In this document: positions 1 through 15,300 of the stretch, one piece after another | Layout: the number at the start of each line of letters is the position of its first letter | How positions within the stretch are numbered: the first letter of the stretch is position 1 | DNA from: Archivesica marissinica | Taxonomy: Eukaryota > Mollusca > Bivalvia > Venerida > Vesicomyidae | Assembly: GCA_014843695.1 (NCBI GenBank) | Contig: CM026401.1 | Location: 31,038,067 to 31,102,066 of the forward strand | Length of the DNA: 64,000 nucleotides | Direction of reading: 5' to 3' | Translations under genes and position numbers: made by a program | The notes under the pieces: generated by a model | Told to the model about the DNA's origin: nothing | Databases searched by the model: none | What the model saw: only the letters and a program-made list of their open reading frames with translations

Positions 1-196
1 GTCTTACTACATAATACGTTTACGTCTTAGTCGCCTATAGTGCACACATTTATATATGTAATGGAGATAATCTCAATAAGCTGTAAGCCTTCGATTAAAT
101 CCATTCTCATTCTGTATACAATTTATATGTACATTATGAATGAATAAATATGTTCAAACCAACACACATTCTTGTATCACATTGTTTTATTTACAG
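1..196. other. USP5: Intron sequence upstream of first USP5 exon in window
   Basis: AT-rich sequence ending in the acceptor TTTATTTACAG. No repeat or other feature is recognised. Confidence 0.6.
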
Positions 197-327
197 ATTT
201 TGGTATGCCTTTCGAATTACCTGGTACCAAAAAATCATCGTCGTTTACACCGAATGAAGAATCTATGGCTATGATTATGTCCATGGGTTTTAACCGAGAT
301 CAGGCAATGAAAGCATTAAAAGCTACG
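197..327 (+). CDS. USP5: USP5 internal exon: linker and first part of UBA2 domain
   Basis: The acceptor is TTTATTTACAG at 186-196 and the donor is ACG|GTAAGA at 327/328. The exon starts in the middle of a codon (two bases, then TTT GGT ATG) and ends in phase 0. It encodes [16 protein letters not shown], a short linker, then [20 protein letters not shown], the first two helices of a UBA domain with the MGF loop that contacts ubiquitin. The downstream intron begins with 23-bp tandem copies only about 45 nt after the donor. Confidence 0.92.
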
Positions 328-3300
328 GTAAGAGTAACGATGCACAAAAGATGTACGTTCATGCTATGTCTGTAAGTCCACTTAAACTATGCCTGTAAGT
401 CCACGTAAACTATGCCTGTAAATACACGTAAACTATGTCTGTAAGTCCACTTAAACTATGCCTGTAAGTCCAAATGTCTGTAAATACATGTAGAGAATAT
501 GTGTACCTCCTTGTAGATCTATGTAGGCTGTGTATGTATACGGTGTATATAGGTCCATGTAGGCTGTGTATGTATACAGTGTATATAGGTCCATGTAGGC
601 TGTGTATGTATACGGTGTATATAGGTCCATGTAGGCTGTGTATGTATACAGTGTATATAGGTCCATGTAGGCTGTGTATGTATACGTTGTATATAGGTCC
701 ATGTAGGCTGTTTCTAGGACCATGTTGCCAGTGTAGGTATGTCCATGTAGGCTGTGTATGTATACGGTGTATATAGGTCCATGTAGGCTGTGTATGTATA
801 CGGTGTATATAGGTCCATGTAGGCTGTTTCTAGAACCATGTTGCCAGTGTAGGTATGTCCATGTAGGCTGTGTATGTATACGTGTATATAGGTCCATGTA
901 GGCTGTTTCTAACCATGTTGCCAGTGTAGGTATCATGTAGCTGTGTGTATACGTGTATATAGGTCCATGTAGGCTGTGTATGTATACAGTGTATATAGGT
1001 CCATGTAGGCTGTTTCTAGGACCATGTTGCTAGTGTAGGTATGCATGTAGGCTGTGTATGTATACGTGTATATAGGTCCATGTAGGCTGTTTCTAGACCA
1101 TGTTGCAGTGTAGGTATGTCCATGTAGGCTGTGTATGTATACGGTGTATATAGGTCCATGTAGGCTGTGTATGTATACGGTGTATATAGGTCCATGTAGG
1201 CTGTTTCTAGGACCATGTTGCTAGTGTAGGTATGGTCATGTAGGCTGTGTATGTATACGGTGTATATAGGTCCATGTAGGCTGTGTATGTATACGGTGTA
1301 TATAGGTCCATGTAGGCTGTTTCTAGGACCATGTTGCTAGTGTAGGTATGTCCATGTAGGATGTGTATGCAGGTCAGTGTAGGTCAAGTATGTATGCAGT
1401 GTATACATGTTCATGTAGGATGTGTATGTAGGTACATGAAGGCAGTATATGTAGATATGTGTAGGCAATATATGTAGATATGTGTAGGCAATGTATGTAG
1501 TTTTAATGTCTGGGTAGGTATGTAGGTTTAATATAGGCAATGTATGTAGGTATGTGTAAGGCTGTATGTCCATGTAGGTTGTGTATGTAGGCTGTGTATG
1601 TAGGATATGTATGTATGTCCATGTAGGCTGTGTATGTAGGTCCATGTAGACTGTCCATGTAGGTCCATGTAGACTGTGTATGTAGATCCATGTAGGCTGT
1701 GTGTGTAGGTCCATGTAGACTGTCCATGTAGGTCCATGTAGACTGTGTATGTAGGTCCATGTAGGTTGTGTATGTAGGTCCATGTAGGCTATGTATGTAG
1801 GATATGTATGTATGTCCATGTAGTCTGTGTATGTAGGATATGTATGTATGTCCATGTAGGCTATGTATGTAGGTCCATCTAGACTGTGTATGTAGGTCCA
1901 TGTATGCTGTGTATGTAGGTCCATGTAGACTGTGTATGTAGGTCCATGTAGGTCCATGTAGACTGTGTATGTAGGTCCATGTAGACTGTGTGTGTAGGTC
2001 CATGTAGACTGTGTACGTAGGTCCATGTAGGCTGTGTATGTAGGTCCATGTAGGCTGTGTATATAGGTCCATGTAGACTGTGTATGTAGGACTATGTAGG
2101 CTGTGTATGTAGGTCCATGTAGGCTGTGTATGTAGGTCCATGTAGGCTGTGTATGTAGGCCCATGTAGGCTGTGTATGTAGGTCCATGTAGACTGTGTAT
2201 GTAGGTCCATGTATTGAGTGTATGTAGGTCCATGTATTGTGTGTATGTAGGTCCATGTATTGTGTGTATGTAGGGCCATGTATTGTGTGTATGTAGGTCC
2301 ATGTAGACTATGTATGTAGGTCCATGTAGACTGTGTATGTAGGTCCATGTAGGCTGTGTGTGTAGGTCCATGTAGACTGTGTATGTAGGTCCATGTAGAC
2401 TGTGTGTGTAGGTCCATGTAGACTGTGTATGTAGGTCCATGTAGGCTGTGTATGTAGGTCCATGTAGGCTGTGTATATACGTCCATGTAGACTGTGTATA
2501 TAGGTCCATGTAGACTGTGTATATAGGTTCATGTAGGCTGTGTATGTAGGTCCATGTAGGCTGTGTATGTAGGTCCATGTAGACTGTGTGTGTAGGTCCA
2601 TGTAGGCTGTGTATGTAGGTCCATGTAGGCTGTGTATGTAGGTCCATGTATTGTGTGTGTGTAGGTCCATGTAGGCTGTGTATGTATGTCCATGTAGGCT
2701 GTGTATGTAGGTCCATGTAGGCTGTGTATGTATGTCCATGTAGGCTGTGTATGTAGGTCCATGTAGGCTGTGTATGTAGGTCCATGTAGACTGTGTATGT
2801 AGGTCCATTTATTGTGTGTATGTAGGTCCATGTAGACTGTATATGTAGGTCCATGTAGGCTGTGTATGTAGGTCCATGTAGACTGTGTATGTAGGTCCAT
2901 GTAGACTGTGTGTGTAGGTCCATGTAGGCTGTGTATGTAGGTCCATGTAGACTGTATTTAGGTCCATGTAGGCTGTGTATATAGGTCCATGTAGGCTGTG
3001 TATGTAGGTCCATGTAGGCTGTGTATGTAGGTCCATGTATTGTGTGTGTGTGTAGGTCCATGTAGGCTGTGTATGTAGGTCCGTGTAGGCTGTGTATGTA
3101 GGTCCATGTATTGTGTGTATGTAGGTCCATGTAGACTGTGTGTGTAGATCCATGTAGGCTGTGTATGTATGTCCATGTAGGCTGTGTATGTAGGTCCATG
3201 TAGGCTGTGTATGTATGTCCATGTAGGCTGTGTATGTAGGTCCATGTAGGCTGTGTATGTAGGTAGGTCCATGTAGGCTGTGTATGTAGGTCCATGTAGG

Positions 3301-6300
3301 CTGTGTATGTAGGTCCATGTAGGCTGTGTATGTAGGTCCATGTAGACTGTGTATGTAGGTCCATGTAGACTGTGTGTGTAGGTCCATGTAGACTGTGTAT
3401 GTAGGTCCATGTAGGCTGTGTATGTAGGTCCATGTAGACTGTGTATGTATGTCCATGTAGGCTGTGTATATAGGTCCATGTAGGCTGTGTATGTAGGTCC
3501 ATGTAGGCTGTGTATATAGGTCCATGTAGGCTGTGTATGTAGGTCCATGTATTGTGTGTGTGTGTAGGTCCATGTAGGCTGTGTATGTAGATCCATGTAG
3601 GCTGTGTATGTAGGTCCATGTAGACTGTGTATGTAGGTCCATGTATTGTGTGTATGTAGGTCCATGTAGACTGTGTATGTAGGTCCATGTAGGCTGTGTA
3701 TGTAGGTCCATGTAGGCTGTGTATATAGGTCCATGTAGGCTGTGTATGTAGGTTCATGTAGGTCCATGTATTGTGTGTATGTAGGTCCATGTAGGCTGTG
3801 TATATAGGTCCATGTAGACTGTGTGTGTAGGTCCATGTAGACTGTGTATGTAGGTCCATGTATTGTGTGTGTGTAGGTCCATGTAGACTGTGTATGTAGG
3901 TCCATGTAGGTCCATGTAGACTGTGTATGTAGGTCCATGTAGGCTGTGTATGTAGGTCCATGTAGGCTGTGTATGTAGGTCCATGTAGGCTGTGTATGTA
4001 GGTCCATGTAGACTGTGTATGTAGGTCCATGTAGGCTGTGTATGTAGGTCCATGTAGTCTGTGTATGTAGGTCCATGTAGGCTGTGTATGTAGGTCCATG
4101 TAGACTGTGTATGTAGGTCCATGTAGACTGTGTATGTAGGTCCATGTAGGCTGTGTATGTAGGTCCATGTAGACTGTGTATGTAGGTCCATGTAGGCTGT
4201 GTATGTAGGTCCATGTAGACTGTGTATGTAGGTCCATGTATTGTGTGTATGTAGGTCCATGTAGACTGTGTATGTAGGTCCATGTAGGTCCATGTAGACT
4301 GTGTATGTAGGTCCATGTAGGCTGTGTATGTAGGTCCATGTAGGCTGTGTATGTAGGTCCATGTAGGCTGTGTATGTAGGTCCATGTATTGTGTGTATGT
4401 AGGTCCATGTAGGCTGTGTATGTAGGTCCATGTATTGTGTGTATGTAGGTCCATGTAGGCTGTGTATGTAGGTCCATGTAGACTGTGTATGTAGGTCCAT
4501 GTAGACTGTGTATGTAGGTCCATGTAGACTGTGTATGTAGGTCCATGTAGACTGTGTATGTAGGTCCATGTAGGCTGTGTATGTAGGTCCATGTAGGCTG
4601 TGTATGTAGGTCCATGTAGGTCCATGTACTGTGTATGTAGGTCCATGTAGGCTGTGTATGTAGGTCCATGTAGGCTGTGTATGTAGGTCCATGTAGGCTG
4701 TGTATGTAGGTCCATGTATTGTGTGTATGTAGGTCCATGTAGACTGTGTATGTAGGTCCATGTAGGTCCATGTAGACTGTGTATGTAGGTCCATGTAGGC
4801 TGTGTATGTAGGTCCATGTAGGCTGTGTATGTAGGTCCATGTAGACTGTGTATGTAGGTCCATGTAGGCTGTGTATGTAGGTCCATGTAGGCTGTGTATG
4901 TAGGTCCATGTAGGCTGTGTATGTAGGTCCATGTAGACTGTGTATGTAGGTCCATGTAGGCTGTGTATGTAGGTCCATGTAGCTGTGTATGTAGGTCCAT
5001 GTAGCTGTGTATGTAGGTCCATGTAGACGTGTATGTAGGATGTGTATGTAGGTCCATGTAGACTGTGTATGTAGGTCCATGTAGGCTGTGTATGTAGGTC
5101 CATGTAGACTGTATTTAGGTCCATGTAGACTGTGTATGTAGGTCCATGTAGGCTGTGTATGTAGGTCCATGTAGGCTGTGTATGTAGGTCCATGTAGTGT
5201 GTGTGTGTAGGTCCATGTAGGCTGTGTATGTAGGTCCGTGTAGGCTGTGTATGTAGGTCCATGTAGACTGTGTATGTAGGTCCATGTAGACTGTGTGTGT
5301 AGGTCCATGTAGGCTGTGTATGTAGGTCCATGTAGGCTGTGTATGTAGGTCCATGTAGACTGTGTATGTAGGTCCATGTAGACTGTGTGTGTAGGTCCAT
5401 GTAGGCTGTGTATGTAGGTCCATGTAGACTGTATTTAGGTCCATGTAGGCTGTGTATATAGGTCCATGTAGGCTGTGTATGTAGGTCCATGTAGGCTGTG
5501 TATGTAGGTCCATGTATTGTGTGTGTGTAGGTCCATGTAGGCTGTGTATGTAGGTCCATGTAGGCTGTGTATGTAGGTCCATGTATTGTGTGTATGTAGG
5601 TCCATGTAGACTGTGTGTGTAGATCCATGTAGGCTGTGTATGTAGGTCCATGTAGGCTGTGTATGTAGGTCCATGTAGACTGTGTATGTAGGTCCATGTA
5701 GACTGTGTGTGTAGGTCCATGTAGGCTGTGTATGTAGGTCCATGTAGACTGTATTTAGGTCCATGTAGGCTGTGTATATAGGTCCATGTAGGCTGTGTAT
5801 GTAGGTCCATGTAGGCTGTGTATGTAGGTCCATGTATTGTGTGTGTGTAGGTCCATGTAGGCTGTGTATGTAGGTCCGTGTAGGCTGTGTATGTAGGTCC
5901 ATGTATTGTGTGTATGTAGGTCCATGTAGACTGTGTGTGTAGATCCATGTAGGCTGTGTATGTATGTCCATGTAGGTCCATGTAGGCTGTGTATGTAGGT
6001 CCATGTAGGCTGTGTATGTAGGTCCATGTAGGCTGTGTATGTAGGTCCATGTAGTTCCATGTAGGCTGTGTATGTAGGTCCATGTAGGCTGTGTATGTAG
6101 GTCCATGTAGACTGTGTATGTAGGTCCATGTAGACTGTGTATGTAGGTCCATGTAGACTGTGTATGTAGGTCCATGTAGGCTGTGTATGTAGGTCCATGT
6201 AGGCTGTGTATATAGGTCCATGTAGACTGTGTATGTAGGTCCATGTAGGCTGTGTATGTAGGTCCATGTAGGCTGTGTATGTAGGTCCATGTAGGCTGTG

Positions 6301-9300
6301 TATGTAGGTCCATGTAGGCTGTGTATGTAGGTCCATGTAGACTGTGTATGTAGGTCCATGTATACTGTGTATGTAGGTCCATGTAGACTGTGTATGTAGG
6401 TCCATGTATGTGTATGTAGGTCCATGTAGTCTGTGTATGTAGGTCCATGTAGGCTGTGTATGTAGGTCCATGTAGACTGTGTATATAGGTCCATGTAGAC
6501 TGTGTATATAGGTCCATGTAGGCTGTGTATGTAGGTCCATGTAGGCTGTGTATGTAGGTCCATGTAGACTGTGTGTGTAGGTCCATGTAGGCTGTGTATG
6601 TAGGTCCGTGTAGGCTGTGTATGTAGGTCCATGTATTGTGTGTATGTAGGTCCATGTAGACTGTGTGTGTAGGTCCATGTAGGCTGTGTATGTATGTCCA
6701 TGTAGGCTGTGTATGTAGGTCCATGTAGGCTGTGTATGTATGTCCATGTAGGCTGTGTATGTAGGTCCATGTAGGCTGTGTATGTAGGTCCATGTAGACT
6801 GTGTATGTAGGTCCATTTATTGTGTGTATGTAGGTCCATGTAGACTGTGTATGTAGGTCCATGTAGGCTGTGTATGTAGGTCCATGTAGACTGTGTATGT
6901 AGGTCCATGTAGACTGTGTGTGTAGGTCCATGTAGGCTGTGTATGTAGGTCCATGTAGACTGTATTTAGGTCCATGTAGGCTGTGTATATAGGTCCATGT
7001 AGGCTGTGTATGTAGGTCCATGTAGGCTGTGTATGTAGGTCCATGTATGTGTGTGTGTGTAGGTCCATGTAGGCTGTGTATGTAGGTCCGTGTAGGCTGT
7101 GTATGTAGGTCCATGTATTGTGTGTATGTAGGTCCATGTAGACTGTGTGTGTAGATCCATGTAGGCTGTGTATGTAGGTCCATGTAGGCTGTGTATGTAG
7201 GTCCATGTAGACTGTGTATGTAGGTCCATGTAGACTGTGTGTGTAGGTCCATGTAGGCTGTGTATGTAGGTCCATGTAGACTGTATTTAGGTCCATGTAG
7301 GCTGTGTATATAGGTCCATGTAGGCTGTGTATGTAGGTCCATGTAGGCTGTGTATGTAGGTCCATGTATTGTGTGTGTGTAGGTCCATGTAGGCTGTGTA
7401 TGTAGGTCCGTGTAGGCTGTGTATGTAGGTCCATGTATTGTGTGTATGTAGGTCCATGTAGACTGTGTGTGTAGATCCATGTAGGCTGTGTATGTATGTC
7501 CATGTAGGTCCATGTAGGCTGTGTATGTAGGTCCATGTAGGCTGTGTATGTAGGTCCATGTAGGCTGTGTATGTAGATCCATGTAGGCTGTGTATGTAGG
7601 TCCATGTAGGTCCATGTAGGCTGTGTATGTAGGTCCATGTAGGCTGTGTATGTAGGTCCATGTAGACTGTGTATGTAGGTCCATGTAGACTGTGTATGTA
7701 GGTCCATGTAGACTGTGTATGTAGGTCCATGTAGGCTGTGTATGTAGGTCCATGTAGGCTGTGTATATAGGTCCATGTAGACTGTGTATGTAGGACTATG
7801 TAGGCTGTGTATGTAGGTCCATGTAGGCTGTGTATGTAGGTCCATGTAGGCTGTGTATGTAGGCCCATGTAGGCTGTGTATGTAGGTCCATGTAGACTGT
7901 GTATGTAGGTCCATGTATTGTGTGTATGTAGGTCCATGTATTGTGTGTATATAGGTCCATGTATTGTGTGTATGTAGGGCCATGTATTGTGTGTATGTAG
8001 GTCCATGTAGGCTGTGTATATACGTCCATGTAGACTGTGTATATAGGTCCATGTAGACTGTGTATATAGGTTCATGTAGGCTGTGTATGTAGGTCCATGT
8101 AGGCTGTGTATGTAGGTCCATGTAGACTGTGTGTGTAGGTCCATGTAGGCTGTGTATGTAGGTCCGTGTAGGCTGTGTATGTAGGTCCATGTATTGTGTG
8201 TATGTAGGTCCATGTAGACTGTGTGTGTAGGTCCATGTAGGCTGTGTATGTATGTCCATGTAGGCTGTGTATGTAGGTCCATGTAGGCTGTGTATGTATG
8301 TCCATGTAGGCTGTGTATGTAGGTCCATGTAGGCTGTGTATGTAGGTCCATGTAGACTGTGTATGTAGGTCCATTTATTGTGTGTATGTAGGTCCATGTA
8401 GACTGTATATGTAGGTCCATGTAGGCTGTGTATGTAGGTCCATGTAGACTGTGTATGTAGGTCCATGTAGACTGTGTGTGTAGGTCCATGTAGGCTGTGT
8501 ATGTAGGTCCATGTAGACTGTATTTAGGTCCATGTAGGCTGTGTATATAGGTCCATGTAGGCTGTGTATGTAGGTCCATGTAGGCTGTGTATGTAGGTCC
8601 ATGTATTGTGTGTGTGTGTAGGTCCATGTAGGCTGTGTATGTAGGTCCGTGTAGGCTGTGTATGTAGGTCCATGTATTGTGTGTATGTAGGTCCATGTAG
8701 ACTGTGTGTGTAGATCCATGTAGGCTGTGTATGTATGTCCATGTAGGCTGTGTATGTAGGTCCATGTAGGCTGTGTATGTATGTCCATGTAGGCTGTGTA
8801 TGTAGGTCCATGTAGGCTGTGTATGTAGGCTGTGTATGTAGGTCCATGTAGGCTGTGTATGTAGGTCCATGTAGGCTGTGTATGTAGGTCCATGTAGGCT
8901 GTGTATGTAGGTCCATGTAGACTGTGTATGTAGGTCCATGTAGACTGTGTGTAGGTCCATGTAGACTGTGTATGTAGGTCCATGTAGGCTGTGTATGTAG
9001 GTCCATGTAGACTGTGTATGTATGTCCATGTAGGCTGTGTATATAGGTCCATGTAGGCTGTGTATGTAGGTCCATGTAGGCTGTGTATATAGGTCCATGT
9101 AGGCTGTGTATGTAGGTCCATGTATTGTGTGTGTGTGTAGGTCCATGTAGGCTGTGTATGTAGATCCATGTAGGCTGTGTATGTAGGTCCATGTAGACTG
9201 TGTATGTAGGTCCATGTATTGTGTGTATGTAGGTCCATGTAGACTGTGTATGTAGGTCCATGTAGGCTGTGTATGTAGGCTGTGTATATAGGTCCATGTA

Positions 9301-12300
9301 GGCTGTGTATGTAGGTTCATGTAGGTCCATGTATTGTGTGTATGTAGGTCCATGTAGGCTGTGTATATAGGTCCATGTAGACTGTGTGTGTAGGTCCATG
9401 TAGACTGTGTATGTAGGTCCATGTATTGTGTGTGTGTAGGTCCATGTAGACTGTGTATGTAGGTCCATGTAGGTCCATGTAGACTGTGTATGTAGGTCCA
9501 TGTAGGCTGTGTATGTAGGTCCATGTAGGCTGTGTATGTAGATCCATGTAGGCTGTGTATGTAGGTCCATGTAGACTGTGTATGTAGGTCCATGTAGGCT
9601 GTGTATGTAGGTCCATGTATTGTGTGTATGTAGGTCCATGTAGGCTGTGTATGTAGGTCCATGTAGACTGTGTATGTAGGTCCATGTAGACTGTGTATGT
9701 AGGTCCATGTAGGCTGTGTATGTAGGTCCATGTAGACTGTGTATGTAGGTCCATGTAGACTGTGTATGTAGGTCCATGTAGACTGTGTATGTAGGTCCAT
9801 GTATTGTGTGTGTGTAGGTCCATGTAGACTGTGTATGTAGGTCCATGTAGGTCCATGTAGACTGTGTATGTAGGTCCATGTAGGCTGTGTATGTAGGTCC
9901 ATGTAGGCTGTGTATGTAGGTCCATGTAGGCTGTGTATGTAGGTCCATGTATTGTGTGTATGTAGGTCCATGTAGGCTGTGTATGTAGGTCCATGTATTG
10001 TGTGTATGTAGGTCCATGTAGGCTGTGTATGTAGGTCCATGTAGACTGTGTATGTAGGTCCATGTAGACTGTGTATGTAGGTCCATGTAGGCTGTGTATG
10101 TAGGTCCATGTAGACTGTGTATGTAGGTCCATGTAGGCTGTGTATGTAGGTCCATGTAGACTGTGTATGTAGGTCCATGTAGGCTGTGTATGTAGGTCCA
10201 TGTATTGTGTGTATGTAGGTCCATGTAGACTGTGTATGTAGGTCCATGTATTGTGTGTATGTAGGTCCATGTAGACTTTGTGTGTAGGTCCATGTAGACT
10301 GTGTATGTAGGTCCATGTAGGCTGTGTATGTAGGTCCATGTAGGCTGTGTATGTAGGTCCATGTAGGCTGTGTATGTAGGTCCATGTAGACTGTGTATGT
10401 AGGTCCATGTAGGCTGTGTATGTAGGTCCATGTAAGCTGTGTATGTAGGTCCATGTAGGCTGTGTATGTAGGTCCATGTAGGCTGTGTATGTAGGTCCAT
10501 GTAGACTGTGTATGTAGGTCCATGTAGGCTGTGTATGTAGGAATATGTAGTCTGTGTATGTAGGTCCATGTAGGCTGTGTATGTAGGTCCATGTAGACTG
10601 TGTATGTAGGTCCATGTAGTGTGTGTATGTAGGTCCATGTAGGCTGTGTATGTAGGTCCATGTAGAATGTGTGTGTAGGTCCATGTAGACTGTGTATGTA
10701 GGTCCATGTAGGCTGTGTATGTAGGTCCATGTAGACTGTGTGTGTAGGTCCATGTAGACTGTATGTAGGTCCATGTATTGTGTGTATGTAGGTCCATGTA
10801 GGCTGTGTATTTAGGTCCATGTAGACTGTGTATGTAGGTCCATGTAGACTGTGTATGTAGGTCCATGTAGACTGTGTATGTAGGTCCATGTAGACTGTGT
10901 ATGTAGGTCCATGTAGACTGTGTATGTAGGTCCATGTAGACTGTGTATGTAGGTCCATGTAGACTGTGTATGTAGGTCCATGTAGACTGTGTATGTAGGT
11001 CCATGTAGGCTGTGTATGTAGGTCCATGTAGACTGTGTATATACGTCCATGTAGACTGTGTATATAGGTCCATGTAGACTGTGTATATAGGTTCATGTAG
11101 GCTGTGTATGTAGGTCCATGTAGGCTGTGTATGTAGGTCCATGTAGACTGTGTATGTAGGTCCATGTAGGCTGTGTATGTAGGTCCATGTAGGTGTGTAT
11201 GTAGGTCCATGTAGACTGTGTATGTAGGTCCATGTAGGCTGTGTATGTATGTCCATGTAGGCTGTGTATGTAGGTCCATGTAGGCTGTGTATGTATGTCC
11301 ATGTAGGCTGTGTATGTAGGTCCATGTAGGCTGTGTATGTAGGTCCATGTAGACTGTGTATGTAGGTCCATGTATTGTGTGTATGTAGGTCCATGTAGAC
11401 TGTGTATGTAGGTCCATGTAGGCTGTGTATGTAGGTCCATGTAGACTGTGTATGTAGGTCCATGTAGACTGTGTATGTAGGTCCATGTAGGCTGTGTATG
11501 TAGGTCCATGTAGACTGTATTTAGGTCCATGTAGGCTGTGTATGTAGGTCCATGTAGGCTGTGTATGTAGGTCCATGTAGGCTGTGTATGTAGGTCCATG
11601 TATTGTGTGTGTGTAGGTCCATGTAGGCTGTGTATGTAGGTCCATGTAGGCTGTGTATGTAGGTCCATGTATTGTGTGTATGTAGGTCCATGTAGACTGT
11701 GTGTGTAGGTCCATGTAGGCTGTGTATGTAGGTCCATGTAGGCTGTGTATGTAGGTCCATGTAGACTGTGTATGTAGGTCCATGTAGACTGTGTGTGTAG
11801 GTCCATGTAGGCTGTGTATGTAGGTCCATGTAGACTGTATTTAGGTCCATGTAGGCTGTGTATATAGGTCCATGTAGGCTGTGTATGTAGGTCCATGTAG
11901 GCTGTGTATGTAGGTCCATGTATTGTGTGTGTGTAGGTCCATGTAGGCTGTGTATGTAGGTCCGTGTAGGCTGTGTATGTAGGTCCATGTATTGTGTGTA
12001 TGTAGGTCCATGTAGACTGTGTGTGTAGATCCATGTAGGCTGTGTATGTATGTCCATGTAGGTCCATGTAGGCTGTGTATGTAGGTCCATGTAGGCTGTG
12101 TATGTAGGTCCATGTAGGCTGTGTATGTAGATCCATGTAGGCTGTGTATGTAGGTCCATGTAGGTCCATGTAGGCTGTGTATGTAGGTCCATGTAGGCTG
12201 TGTATGTAGGTCCATGTAGACTGTGTATGTAGGTCCATGTAGACTGTGTATGTAGGTCCATGTAGACTGTGTATGTAGGTCCATGTAGGCTGTGTATGTA

Positions 12301-15300
12301 GGTCCATGTAGGCTGTGTATGTAGGTCCATGTAGACTGTGTATGTAGGTCCATGTAGGCTGTGTATGTAGGTCCATGTAGACTGTGTATGTAGGTCCATG
12401 TAGGCTGTGTATGTAGGTCCATGTAGACTGTGTATGTAGGTCCATGTAGACTGTGTATGTAGGTCCATGTAGGCTGTGTATGTAGGTCCATGTAGACTGT
12501 ATTTAGGTCCATGTAGGCTGTGTATGTAGGTCCATGTAGGCTGTGTATGTAGGTCCATGTAGGCTGTGTATGTAGGTCCATGTAGACTGTGTGTGTAGGT
12601 CCATGTAGGCTGTGTATGTAGGTCCATGTAGGCTGTGTATGTAGGTCCATGTATTGTGTGTATGTAGGTCCATGTAGACTGTGTGTGTAGGTCCATGTAG
12701 GCTGTGTATGTAGGTCCATGTAGGCTGTGTATGTAGGTCCATGTAGACTGTGTATGTAGGTCCATGTAGACTGTGTGTGTAGGTCCATGTAGGCTGTGTA
12801 TGTAGGTCCATGTAGACTGTATTTAGGTCCATGTAGGCTGTGTATATAGGTCCATGTAGGCTGTGTATGTAGGTCCATGTAGGCTGTGTATGTAGGTCCA
12901 TGTAGTCTGTGTATGTAGGTCCATGTAGGCTGTGTATGTAGGTCCATGTAGGCTGTGTATGTAGGTCCATGTATTGTGTGTATGTAGGTCCATGTAGACT
13001 GTGTGTGTAGGTCCATGTAGGCTGTGTATGTATGTCCATGTAGGTCCATGTAGGCTGTGTATGTAGGTCCATGTAGGCTGTGTATGTAGGTCCATGTAGG
13101 CTGTGTATGTAGATCCATGTAGGCTGTGTATGTAGGTCCATGTAGGTCCATGTAGGCTGTGTATGTAGGTCCATGTAGGCTGTGTATGTAGGTCCATGTA
13201 GACTGTGTATGTAGGTCCATGTAGACTGTGTATGTAGGTCCATGTAGACTGTGTATGTAGGTCCATGTAGGCTGTGTATGTAGGTCCATGTAGGCTGTGT
13301 ATATAGGTCCATGTAGACTGTGTATGTAGGACTATGTAGGCTGTGTATGTAGGTCCATGTAGGCTGTGTATGTAGGTCCATGTAGGCTGTGTATGTAGGC
13401 CCATGTAGGCTGTGTATGTAGGTCCATGTAGACTGTGTATGTAGGTCCATGTATTGTGTGTATGTAGGTCCATGTATTGTGTGTATATAGGTCCATGTAT
13501 TGTGTGTATGTAGGGCCATGTATTGTGTGTATGTAGGTCCATGTAGGCTGTGTATATACGTCCATGTAGACTGTGTATATAGGTCCATGTAGACTGTGTA
13601 TGTAGGTTCATGTAGGCTGTGTATGTAGGTCCATGTAGGCTGTGTATGTAGGTCCATGTAGACTGTGTGTGTAGGTCCATGTAGGCTGTGTATGTAGGTC
13701 CGTGTAGGCTGTGTATGTAGGTCCATGTATTGTGTGTATGTAGGTCCATGTAGACTGTGTGTGTAGGTCCATGTAGGCTGTGTATGTATGTCCATGTAGG
13801 CTGTGTATGTAGGTCCATGTAGGCTGTGTATGTATGTCCATGTAGGCTGTGTATGTAGGTCCATGTAGGCTGTGTATGTAGGTCCATGTAGACTGTGTAT
13901 GTAGGTCCATTTATTGTGTGTATGTAGGTCCATGTAGACTGTATATGTAGGTCCATGTAGGCTGTGTATGTAGGTCCATGTAGACTGTGTATGTAGGTCC
14001 ATGTAGACTGTGTGTGTAGGTCCATGTAGGCTGTGTATGTAGGTCCATGTAGACTGTATTTAGGTCCATGTAGGCTGTGTATATAGGTCCATGTAGGCTG
14101 TGTATGTAGGTCCATGTAGGCTGTGTATGTAGGTCCATGTATTGTGTGTGTGTGTGTAGGTCCATGTAGGCTGTGTATGTAGGTCCATGTATTGTGTGTA
14201 TGTAGGTCCATGTAGACTGTGTGTGTAGGTCCATGTAGGCTGTGTATGTAGGTCCATGTAGGCTGTGTATGTAGGTCCATGTAGGCTGTGTATGTAGGTC
14301 CATGTAGGCTGTGTATGTAGGTCCATGTAGGCTGTGTATGTAGGCTGTGTATGTAGGTCCATGTAGGCTGTGTATGTAGGTCCATGTAGGCTGTGTATGT
14401 AGGTCCATGTAGGCTGTGTATGTAGGTCCATGTAGACTGTGTATGTAGGTCCATGTAGACTGTGTGTAGGTCCATGTAGACTGTGTATGTAGGTCCATGT
14501 AGGCTGTGTATGTAGGTCCATGTAGACTGTGTATGTATGTCCATGTAGGCTGTGTATATAGGTCCATGTAGGCTGTGTATGTAGGTCCATGTAGGCTGTG
14601 TATATAGGTCCATGTAGGCTGTGTATGTAGGTCCATGTATTGTGTGTGTGTGTAGGTCCATGTAGGCTGTGTATGTAGATCCATGTAGGCTGTGTATGTA
14701 GGTCCATGTAGACTGTGTATGTAGGTCCATGTATTGTGTGTATGTAGGTCCATGTAGACTGTGTATGTAGGTCCATGTAGGCTGTGTATGTAGGTCCATG
14801 TAGGCTGTGTATATAGGTCCATGTAGGCTGTGTATGTAGGTTCATGTAGGTCCATGTATTGTGTGTATGTAGGTCCATGTAGGCTGTGTATATAGGTCCA
14901 TGTAGACTGTGTGTGTAGGTCCATGTAGACTGTGTATGTAGGTCCATGTATTGTGTGTGTGTAGGTCCATGTAGACTGTGTATGTAGGTCCATGTAGGTC
15001 CATGTAGACTGTGTATGTAGGTCCATGTAGGCTGTGTATGTAGGTCCATGTAGGCTGTGTATGTAGATCCATGTAGGCTGTGTATGTAGGTCCATGTAGA
15101 CTGTGTATGTAGGTCCATGTAGGCTGTGTATGTAGGTCCATGTATTGTGTGTATGTAGGTCCATGTAGGCTGTGTATGTAGGTCCATGTAGACTGTGTAT
15201 GTAGGTCCATGTAGACTGTGTATGTAGGTCCATGTAGGCTGTGTATGTAGGTCCATGTAGACTGTGTATGTAGGTCCATGTAGGCTGTGTATGTAGGTCC

